NCBI GenBank assembly: GCA_937893145.1
Contig: CALBJW010000215.1
Location: forward strand, 1-9,557
Length of the DNA: 9,557 bases
Direction of reading: 5' to 3'
Source of the DNA: an uncultured Prevotellaceae bacterium
GTDB lineage: Bacteria > Bacteroidota > Bacteroidia > Bacteroidales > Bacteroidaceae
Part shown: in pieces, positions 1-5,548 of the stretch
How positions within the stretch are numbered: position 1 is the first letter of the stretch
Layout of the letters: the number at the start of each line of letters is the position of its first letter
Notes under the pieces: generated by a model
Databases searched by the model: none
Seen by the model: the letters and a program-made list of their open reading frames with translations, nothing else
Told to the model about the DNA's origin: nothing
Program-made: the position numbers and the translations under genes

Positions 1-2
1 TC

Positions 3-1394
3 CACGAATCCCCAATGGCTCTTTCCTGCTACCTTGATGCCACAGAAAAGGCAGACACGCTTAGCAACGATTGCGACTATGCCACCCTCATGAGGATTTG
101 GGGACAGGTGGCAGATGAGTATGATAGGCAGGTTATGCCTTATAAGGAGTTGGAAGCAAATGAGCATTATAGACAATGTGCCTTAAAATGCGAAGACATT
201 TCGAACTACATAGCTGGTGTAGAATTGGAGAGGCGTGCATTTTTATTATTAGGAGATACATTGAATGTAATTAATTCTGTACTAAATGCTTATAACTTAT
301 ATAAAGAATATGGTCATATAACTGATGCTGCCATATCTTTGTCATCATTGATCCCTATATATTTGAGTTGTAACGACACTACAAAAGTCAAAGAAATTAT
401 TGACATTTATGAAAGTGATTCAGTTTTGTTTCAAGACAGTGAGGTGGTTGAGGGACAAGAGGGGTACTACATCTTCAAAGCATCCTATTTTAAAATGATA
501 AGTCAGTTGGATTCTGCTGAGTATTTTTACCGAAAGGCGTATGGTCATGGTTGCATATTCGAAGCTTGTAAGGGACTGGTGAGCGTTTATTTATATAAGA
601 ATGAGATAGATTCAGTAAGTAAATATTCCAGTCTTAAAGAAAAGGAAGATAACAAGGAATATAGTAAAAGACACACCCAAGCCATGTTCAATGCAGATGG
701 TATGTTCAACTATGCCCGTAACCAGCGCCTTGCTATGGAAAACAAACTTGAAGCGGAGCGCAGTAAATTAAGGGTGTTGTTCATAAGTCTCATATCTTTG
801 TTTGCAATCATCATTGGTATTTTATTTTTTATAAGATATAAATCCAAGAAAAGAGCTGAATTGCAGAAGATGAACAAACTGCTGATCCAAACAGAAAGTG
901 ACTACAATAAGGCACTTGAGGACTATAATCTTATGGAATTGGATTTTGAAATGTTCAAGCAAAAGAAAGGTGAGGAAATCCATGTCTTGCAAGCAAAATG
1001 GGAAAAATTGTCATTGGAACATGAGGTGTCAAACAGAACTACTACTATAACTGAGATTCAAGGCAAGGAAACAGTTGCAAATATCTTAAAGCATACAAAA
1101 ATCACCGTAGGGTGCAAAAGGGTTGACATATCCAATGCCGAATGGAATGCCATGTTTGAAGTATTTAAGACTAATATGCCACATTTTTATTTGTTAGTTA
1201 TCAATAATGGCAATTTAAGTGACCAAGAACAAAAGGTTGCAGCTCTTACAATATTCAAACTGCGCACTAACGACATTGCCCATTTGTTGAATTCATCACC
1301 TTCAAATGTATCGAATGCGAAAACTGCCATAAACAAAAAGTTGTTTTCTTGTGACTCCGCAAAAGGACTTTATGAGAATCTACTCAATGTTTAG
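3..1394 (+). CDS. Membrane-anchored TPR/HTH transcriptional regulator, 5' partial
   Basis: The frame is open to the left edge of the window. The first ATG (15) has no signal peptide after it, so the gene almost certainly begins upstream. Residues here count from that ATG. Residues 1-240 are helical and TPR-like. One transmembrane segment spans about 252-273, ending in a basic stop-transfer stretch (RYKSKK). A charged coiled coil follows to about 345. The C-terminus holds a helix-turn-helix, with its core near 421-444 (IAHLLNSSPSNVSNAKTAINKKLF in outline) after a DQEQKVAAL lead-in. This matches a Bacteroidetes group with an extracytoplasmic TPR sensor, one membrane pass and a cytoplasmic LuxR-like DNA-binding end; that orientation is family knowledge. 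No kinase or receiver domain is visible. The ligand is unknown. The gene directly precedes a barrel gene with tandem repeats in front of its promoter, which are a possible target. Confidence 0.85.
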   Translation, partial: HESPMALSCYLDATEKADTLSNDCDYATLMRIWGQVADEYDRQVMPYKELEANEHYRQCALKCEDISNYIAGVELERRAFLLLGDTLNVINSVLNAYNLYKEYGHITDAAISLSSLIPIYLSCNDTTKVKEIIDIYESDSVLFQDSEVVEGQEGYYIFKASYFKMISQLDSAEYFYRKAYGHGCIFEACKGLVSVYLYKNEIDSVSKYSSLKEKEDNKEYSKRHTQAMFNADGMFNYARNQRLAMENKLEAERSKLRVLFISLISLFAIIIGILFFIRYKSKKRAELQKMNKLLIQTESDYNKALEDYNLMELDFEMFKQKKGEEIHVLQAKWEKLSLEHEVSNRTTTITEIQGKETVANILKHTKITVGCKRVDISNAEWNAMFEVFKTNMPHFYLLVINNGNLSDQEQKVAALTIFKLRTNDIAHLLNSSPSNVSNAKTAINKKLFSCDSAKGLYENLLNV

Positions 1395-1453
1395 TGCATA
1401 GAAAGCGAAAACAACATTAGTATAAGTTTGTGATATACACCCAACTAAGTTTT

Positions 1454-1475
1454 TTGGTGAAAACTTGGTGAAATC
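1454..1475 (+). repeat. Two tandem 11-base repeats, candidate operator
   Basis: TTGGTGAAAAC (1454-1464) is followed directly by TTGGTGAAATC (1465-1475), 10 of 11 bases identical. The 11-base period puts both copies on nearly the same face of the helix. They end 15 bases upstream of the -33 box at 1491, a position suited to an activator. Binding by the upstream HTH regulator is inference. Confidence 0.5.
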
Positions 1476-1490
1476 TTTTAGCCTCTTTTT

Positions 1491-1523
1491 TTTGTATTCA
1501 TACTCCGAAAATAAATACCTTTG
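1491..1523 (+). promoter_or_regulatory. Bacteroidetes-type promoter for the first barrel gene
   Basis: A TTTG -33 box (1491-1494), a 21-base spacer and TACCTTTG (1516-1523) match the Bacteroidetes consensus TTTG / TAnnTTTG. Transcription would begin near 1530, leaving a leader of about 25 bases before the ATG at 1555. The promoter also argues against the longer reading frame from TTG 1465, which would run through it. Confidence 0.75.
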
Positions 1524-1554
1524 CATCGATTTTTTAACTCTAAAATTTATCAAG

Positions 1555-2196
1555 ATGAAAAAGTATTTATTAACTATTTTGTTAGCATCAGCATTTATAG
1601 TTAATCCTTTGTCTGGCTTTTCCCAAACTATGAATTGGGGAATAATAGGCGGTATCACCTTGTCATCACCAGAGCAAGGGAATGCTATGCTTGGATATCA
1701 CATAGGTGGAAGTTATGATTATTCGTTCAAAAATAAAAGCACCGCATATTTTAATACTAAAGTGCTTTTGAAAGATAAGGGATGGAAATCAAATAGTATT
1801 GTTATACAGTCAAATAATGAAGTAAATATTTATAAATGGAGTGCACGGCCGTATTATTTAGAGATTCCTGTACATTTCGGATACAAGTGGGCTTTAAGTG
1901 AAAAGTTGAAATTGTTCGCTGATGCAGGTCCATATGTTGCCTTTGGTTTATGGGGACGGATGAAGTCTGAGAATCCTGAACCAGGTTTTGAGTATTTGGA
2001 AGAAAGTTGCATTTACAGAAATTCTTATCATAGAATAGACTTGGGACTCGGAGTGAATGCTGGTGCAGAATTGAACAATCACCTCCACCTATCAGTTGGA
2101 TATGATTGGGGAGTGATAGGGGCATTCAAGGGTGCACTAAAGACATTCAATTCTATGAACAGAACATTCAATGCAAGTATTGGGTATATGTTTTAA
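1555..2196 (+). CDS. Outer-membrane beta-barrel protein (PorT-like), exported
   Basis: This 213-residue protein starts with a clear signal peptide, MKKYLLTILLASAFIVNP, cleaved near GFS/Q at residue 23-24. The rest alternates short amphipathic strands with G/N turns (for example YLEIPVHFGYKW and LKLFADAGPYVAFGLWG) and ends in an IGYMF strand with a terminal aromatic residue, the usual sign of an outer-membrane barrel. Length and the EIPVHFGY/AGPYVAFG pattern fit the small 8-10-strand PorT/OMP_b-brl_2 family. The start at 1555 is preferred over the in-frame TTG at 1465, because it yields the signal peptide at the N-terminus and lies downstream of the promoter at 1491-1523. The gene follows the regulator by 160 bases and precedes the next gene by 66. 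Its substrate or role is not evident. Confidence 0.88.
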   Translation: MKKYLLTILLASAFIVNPLSGFSQTMNWGIIGGITLSSPEQGNAMLGYHIGGSYDYSFKNKSTAYFNTKVLLKDKGWKSNSIVIQSNNEVNIYKWSARPYYLEIPVHFGYKWALSEKLKLFADAGPYVAFGLWGRMKSENPEPGFEYLEESCIYRNSYHRIDLGLGVNAGAELNNHLHLSVGYDWGVIGAFKGALKTFNSMNRTFNASIGYMF

Positions 2197-2262
2197 TCCG
2201 TCAATTGTTAACATTCTAAGGATTCGTAATTTGTAGTATTTAATACTTTTACAACAAAGATT

Positions 2263-2736
2263 ATGAGTAGCAAGTGGATTTTCACGATTATCTTAGTATT
2301 GTACAGTATGAACCTTAAAGCTCAAGGTATAATTGATAGTTTGACAAATTGTAATGAGGTAGTTCCTGTCATCTTTGTTGACAACAATCATGAGTACAAA
2401 TCCGAATACAAAAAAAGTGCGTATTGGAGAAAGTATAAAATAGAAAAGGCGGCAGCATGGACTGTATTGAGCGTTGGAACTGCAGGAGCAGCCTGTTCAT
2501 TTTTTTGCACTACTGCGAATGCTTTGTTATGGAACAAAGAAGCGGCAGGGGCTTGGCTTGCAGTGTTTTATACTTCCGTAGGTTTACAATTGTCAAGCAT
2601 ACCGCTATTCATCTTTGCCCATAAGAACAAGAAGATGGCATTAAGGCCAAACCTTACTCTTAACACTATCAATACCATTTCCTTAGATTGCAAAACAATG
2701 GCTCAGCCTGCATTATCTCTACAGATAAACTTTTAA
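2263..2736 (+). CDS. Unrecognised exported protein with two hydrophobic segments
   Basis: This 157-residue protein is of no family I can name. Residues 1-20 look like a signal peptide ending near NLKA/Q. A polar, basic stretch follows (about 41-62, KSEYKKSAYWRKYKIEK). Two hydrophobic segments lie at about 63-89 (rich in A, G, C) and 95-119. The tail ends PALSLQINF, with alternating residues and a terminal F like an outer-membrane strand. It may sit in the envelope as a hairpin membrane protein, but this is uncertain. It starts 66 bases after the first barrel gene with no convincing promoter between, so co-transcription is likely. A REP-like hairpin begins 13 bases after its stop. Confidence 0.75.
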   Translation: MSSKWIFTIILVLYSMNLKAQGIIDSLTNCNEVVPVIFVDNNHEYKSEYKKSAYWRKYKIEKAAAWTVLSVGTAGAACSFFCTTANALLWNKEAAGAWLAVFYTSVGLQLSSIPLFIFAHKNKKMALRPNLTLNTINTISLDCKTMAQPALSLQINF

Positions 2737-2749
2737 GGATTTCACGTAA

Positions 2750-2776
2750 TATGACGGAGGACAGACCTTTGTCATA
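2750..2776 (+). repeat. REP-like hairpin, copy 1
   Basis: TATGAC (2750-2755) pairs with GTCATA (2771-2776). The stem continues with GGAGG against CCTTT, including G/T wobbles at 2756/2770 and 2757/2769, around loop ACAGA (2761-2765). It has the same layout as the copies at 8720 and 9471. No T-run follows, so it is not a classical intrinsic terminator. Confidence 0.75.
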
Positions 2777-2864
2777 CAAAAAGTAAAGCCAGAACAATAA
2801 GTATCTATTTAAACTTTCAAAGTTATTTATAACTAATATGTAATAAATTTTAAATAAATTATTT

Positions 2865-3539
2865 ATGAAGAATTATGTTTTGTTAATTGCAATATTTTTC
2901 ATTGCATTCTTGCCAAAGGCAATAGCACAATCTTTTGAATATGAAATTCATGCAGGAGCTAACATTACGAATACCATATCCAACACGTATTCTATATGTG
3001 ATAATTCTGGTAAAGTGGGATTTGAAGTGGGTGGAGGAATAAATTATTCTTTTAAGAATGGAATAGCTTTGCAGAGTGGTTTGAACTTTATGCAATCAAG
3101 GTATCGCATTTCTGTTATGAGCAATTATGTTAATGACTTAGGACAGGGTTTTGTGGAATATCCTGCCGTAAACACCAACATTCTTTCTGCCGAAATCCCA
3201 TTAGGTGTTGCGTATAGAATTAAGTTCAATAATGGATTTGAACTTATTCCTAATGTGGGAGTATATGGAAGATTAGGAATTTCCTCAATAAAGGATTGTG
3301 TTTCTGTTGCTAATTATGAGGATAGCTATAAATGGAATTGCTTTTCGGATTTCACACATGACAGTCACATGATAAAGGCTTTTCGCCGCTTGGATGGTGG
3401 TATTTCGGCAGGTTTGACAGTAGTTTTTGCAAATCATTATCAACTCGCATTTAATTACAGACGTGGTTTAGTGTACCAATCATGTGACTTCAAGAACAAG
3501 CATCAATCACTCAGTTTGTTAGTTGGATATAGATTTTAG
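2865..3539 (+). CDS. Outer-membrane beta-barrel protein (PorT-like), exported
   Basis: This 224-residue protein begins with signal peptide MKNYVLLIAIFFIAFLPKAIA, cleaved before Q22. The mature part shows repeated barrel strands (VGGGINYSFKNGIALQSGLNF, AEIPLGVAYRIKF, LIPNVGVYGRLGI) and ends LSLLVGYRF, with the C-terminal aromatic typical of outer-membrane barrels. This fits the PorT/OMP_b-brl_2 group. It resembles the barrel at 1555-2196 in layout, including a plug-like middle segment rich in acidic residues and tyrosine, so the two may be distant paralogues. Four cysteines in the mature protein are unusual for a small barrel and could form surface disulfides. The leader is long and AT-rich, and no clear TAnnTTTG box was found. 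The gene starts 88 bases after REP copy 1. Confidence 0.87.
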   Translation: MKNYVLLIAIFFIAFLPKAIAQSFEYEIHAGANITNTISNTYSICDNSGKVGFEVGGGINYSFKNGIALQSGLNFMQSRYRISVMSNYVNDLGQGFVEYPAVNTNILSAEIPLGVAYRIKFNNGFELIPNVGVYGRLGISSIKDCVSVANYEDSYKWNCFSDFTHDSHMIKAFRRLDGGISAGLTVVFANHYQLAFNYRRGLVYQSCDFKNKHQSLSLLVGYRF

Positions 3540-3620
3540 TTTGCATAAATAAAGTAAGTAAGTTTTTTACATAATTAAAAACAACACATAAAAATAAATA
3601 ATATGAAAAAAAGAGAGGAT

Positions 3621-3690
3621 CAAGGGACAGGTCAATGAACCACCCTGTTAAATCAATCATTTTTCACATGAATCATAAACCTGTCCCTTG
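3621..3690 (+). repeat. Perfect 12-base inverted repeat with REP-like core
   Basis: CAAGGGACAGGT (3621-3632) and ACCTGTCCCTTG (3679-3690) are exact reverse complements, 46 bases apart. The left arm can also form a short local hairpin (ACAGG 3627-3631 with CCTGT 3644-3648), so two folds compete. The core GGGACAG is shared with the three shorter REP-like hairpins. It lies in the 225-base gap between two barrel genes, with no gene of its own. Confidence 0.7.
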
Positions 3691-3764
3691 GCCCACTCCA
3701 ATTATTCCTCAATAATGCAGAATCTTAGTTGTTTATTTAATAATTCTTCAAAATCAGAATACAT

Positions 3765-4226
3765 ATGAAATTTAAGACCCTTTTTATGGCATTAGCATTA
3801 AGTTCACTTTCTGCTTTTGCACAAAAGAAGAATGAATTTGAACTGCGAATCGTGTCAAATTCTGTAATTGACAATTCGTATTCCACATTTGGAACAGACT
3901 TTGTCTATAGATATAAGGTAGGAGAAAAGTTTAGAACGGGAATAGGTCTGGGAGTTAATGCTACTCCCAATATTACAACTTTGGATATTCCTTTGTTCCT
4001 CTCAGAAAAGATATCTTTCAAGACAGAAGGACTTATACCTTATTTGAACATTGAAGGAGGAATCAATCTTCATGACGTTACAACTTACACCTACACTTAT
4101 GCCAATCCTCGATTTGGTATTGAAATCCCATTAAAACGAGGGGCAGTCCTACCAGAAGTCGGATTCAAATATGATTTTGACAATCATAGTTGTTTGTTTA
4201 CAATGTCAATAGGTTATAGATTCTAA
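3765..4226 (+). CDS. Small outer-membrane beta-barrel protein, exported
   Basis: This 153-residue protein has signal peptide MKFKTLFMALALSSLSAFA, cleaved before Q20. The mature 130 or so residues alternate in strand fashion (FGTDFVYRYKVGEKFRTGIGLGVNA, GLIPYLNIEGGINL, AVLPEVGFKYDF) and end FTMSIGYRF, an outer-membrane C-terminal strand. It is shorter than the two other barrels and could form about eight strands. The repeated sense 'LDIPLFLSEK' / 'IEIPLKRG' resembles the EIPL motif of the other barrels, suggesting the same superfamily. It is third in the barrel run. No consensus promoter is visible in the gap before it, which carries the 3621-3690 inverted repeat. The specific function is unknown. 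Confidence 0.83.
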   Translation: MKFKTLFMALALSSLSAFAQKKNEFELRIVSNSVIDNSYSTFGTDFVYRYKVGEKFRTGIGLGVNATPNITTLDIPLFLSEKISFKTEGLIPYLNIEGGINLHDVTTYTYTYANPRFGIEIPLKRGAVLPEVGFKYDFDNHSCLFTMSIGYRF

Positions 4227-4240
4227 TTCATATTTTCTTT

Positions 4241-4300
4241 CTCTATCCCTTTTGCACAAAGGGTTTGAGAGGTGTTTGGTAGAATGGTAGGGTGTTGAGA
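4241..4300 (+). repeat. 60-base direct repeat, copy A
   Basis: It matches 8268-8327 at 55 of 60 positions; the differences are at repeat positions 12, 15, 30, 52 and 57. It opens with a hairpin, CCCTTT (4247-4252), loop TGCAC, AAAGGG (4258-4263), and continues with the word TTGGTAGAATGGTAGG. It starts 15 bases after the stop of the barrel gene and is non-coding: the forward frame that spans the hairpin meets a stop within it. Confidence 0.85.
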
Positions 4301-4370
4301 TCCCCAATCCTTTTTTATTAACTCTTGTTATATGGAGGAATAAAATAAAAGTAGATATACAATAAATAAT

Positions 4371-4589
4371 ATGAAAAGAATTATTTTGTTATCTTTAATG
4401 TTTGCTTTATCTTTTGCAATGGCTCATGCAACAGAAGAAGCGGAAATGACAACAGCATCTGACCCTGAACTGGTGCAGTATGATATTATCATTACTGATT
4501 GTGGAACGGTACATCAAGTTGCGCCATTCCAAAGTAATGAGGCTTTGTTGAGACTGTTGGATTATTTCACAGAAATGGATTGTCTCTAA
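4371..4589 (+). CDS. Small exported protein of unknown function, 72 residues
   Basis: Residues 1-20 (MKRIILLSLMFALSFAMAHA) are a textbook signal peptide with cleavage before T21. The mature part is only about 52 residues and acidic: EEAEMTTASDPEL, then a predicted strand VQYDIIITDCGTVHQV, then a predicted helix NEALLRLLDYFTEMDCL. Two cysteines, one in the strand and one next to the C-terminus, could form a disulfide. I do not recognise the family. There is no lipobox and no double-glycine leader. The gene has its own strong terminator ten bases downstream, so it is a separate short transcript directly before the GLPGLI/TonB-receptor-like pair. A link to that pair rests on position only. No clear promoter box was found upstream. 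Confidence 0.75.
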   Translation: MKRIILLSLMFALSFAMAHATEEAEMTTASDPELVQYDIIITDCGTVHQVAPFQSNEALLRLLDYFTEMDCL

Positions 4590-4598
4590 TTTTTTTGT

Positions 4599-4636
4599 GT
4601 GAGTCGGTAAGAATGTTCTCCCCGACTCACTTTTTT
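4599..4636 (+). terminator. Strong intrinsic terminator after the small exported gene
   Basis: GTGAGTCGG (4599-4607) pairs perfectly with CCGACTCAC (4622-4630) across a 14-base loop and is followed at once by TTTTTT (4631-4636). It begins 10 bases after the stop codon of the 72-residue protein. It separates this gene from the promoter of the GLPGLI gene. Confidence 0.9.
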
Positions 4637-4647
4637 CCCACATTTAG

Positions 4648-4677
4648 TATTGCTATACAAATAATTTTGTATATTTG
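4648..4677 (+). promoter_or_regulatory. Bacteroidetes-type promoter for the GLPGLI/barrel operon
   Basis: TATATTTG (4670-4677) matches the TAnnTTTG box. The -33 element is weaker: TATTG at 4648-4652 (17-base gap) or TTAG at 4644-4647 (22-base gap). Transcription would begin about 15 bases before the ATG at 4700. Its position just after a terminator supports it. Confidence 0.65.
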
Positions 4678-4699
4678 CAGAGGATAAAAAATATACTAT

Positions 4700-5548
4700 A
4701 TGCTTAATACGATTTATTTTATAAGTGATGGGCTATCATCTCGAAAAGGAACAATTAGGATACTTTGTGGTCTGTTATGTTGGATTTGTGCAACCCAAAC
4801 GTTGCTCGCTCAGGACAAAGCATTGTTTAATGTCCATTATCTGACTCAATACAAGCTGTTTGCGGAAGACAAGAGAGTTCGAGACACGGAGATGGTACTT
4901 GAGGTGGGACACAGGAAGGCTTGTTTCTACAATAGGTGGGCAAGAATTAGGGAGCATATAGTAGATAGTTTGTCGGGGGTGAATGCAGATGAGAATGAAA
5001 TGTATAGGTTGGTGAATAATTATCCTTCGCCAGGGTTGCATTACTGTATATATGAAAACTGTACATCTTCTGGTAAAAGAATAGTTACGGACCAGATGAT
5101 ACAGGATTTCTACTATGAGGAAGAAATAGAATATCCTCAATGGACTATAGAGAGGCAAGACTCTGTTTTGCTTGGTTATAAGTGTACGGCTGCAACATGT
5201 GAATATAGGGGAAGGCGGTGGACTGCATTCTACACAAGTGAATTGCCTGTTTCTGAAGGACCGTGGAAACTAAAGGGGCTGCCTGGATTGGTCCTTTATG
5301 CGGTTGACAGTTCTGGTGTGTTTTCTTTTAAGGCAATAAGCATAGTGAAGAGTCAGGGGGTGATTGACGCTCCCGACTTGTCAAGACACATAAAGTGTAC
5401 TCGTAAAGACCTAAACAATATGTATATCGAGAGAGCACGAAATCCGAAGGAGTTTGGGAAACGATTTGGACTCACAGGTGCATCATATACAGCGGACGGC
5501 AAGCCTTTGGTGTATCCCGAACGCCGTGCCATGATTTTGGATGAATAA
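4700..5548 (+). CDS. GLPGLI family protein, exported
   Basis: This 282-residue protein carries the family's signature. The stretch near 159-206 reads LGYKC..A.C.YRGR.W.AFYTSELPVSEGPWKLKGLPGLV, with GLPGLV at 193-198. A hydrophobic segment at about 20-37 (ILCGLLCWICATQTLLA) ends in an AQ signal cleavage site, after an unusually long n-region. The GLPGLI family was defined as a Bacteroidetes paralogue set, and members are exported. They commonly sit beside TonB-receptor-like barrels, as here, where the stop overlaps the next gene's start (TAATG). The molecular activity is not established; a periplasmic or surface partner of the barrel is the likely reading. Four cysteines in the second half (C121, C162, C167, C233) may form disulfides. 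The start at 4700 fits the promoter just upstream. Confidence 0.92.
   Translation: MLNTIYFISDGLSSRKGTIRILCGLLCWICATQTLLAQDKALFNVHYLTQYKLFAEDKRVRDTEMVLEVGHRKACFYNRWARIREHIVDSLSGVNADENEMYRLVNNYPSPGLHYCIYENCTSSGKRIVTDQMIQDFYYEEEIEYPQWTIERQDSVLLGYKCTAATCEYRGRRWTAFYTSELPVSEGPWKLKGLPGLVLYAVDSSGVFSFKAISIVKSQGVIDAPDLSRHIKCTRKDLNNMYIERARNPKEFGKRFGLTGASYTADGKPLVYPERRAMILDE

Noticed and set aside
1447..1466. AAGTTTT/AAAACTT hairpin as terminator of the regulator gene
   Set aside because: The stem has only seven mostly A-T pairs, no T-run follows at once, and it overlaps the tandem repeats.
1465..1554. 30-residue N-terminal extension of the first barrel protein from TTG 1465
   Set aside because: It would run through the promoter boxes and put the signal peptide inside the protein; ATG 1555 gives a normal signal peptide at the start.
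2230..2251. Promoter before 2263 (TTTG 2230, TACTTTTA 2244)
   Set aside because: The spacer is only 10 bases and the -7 box lacks its final G.
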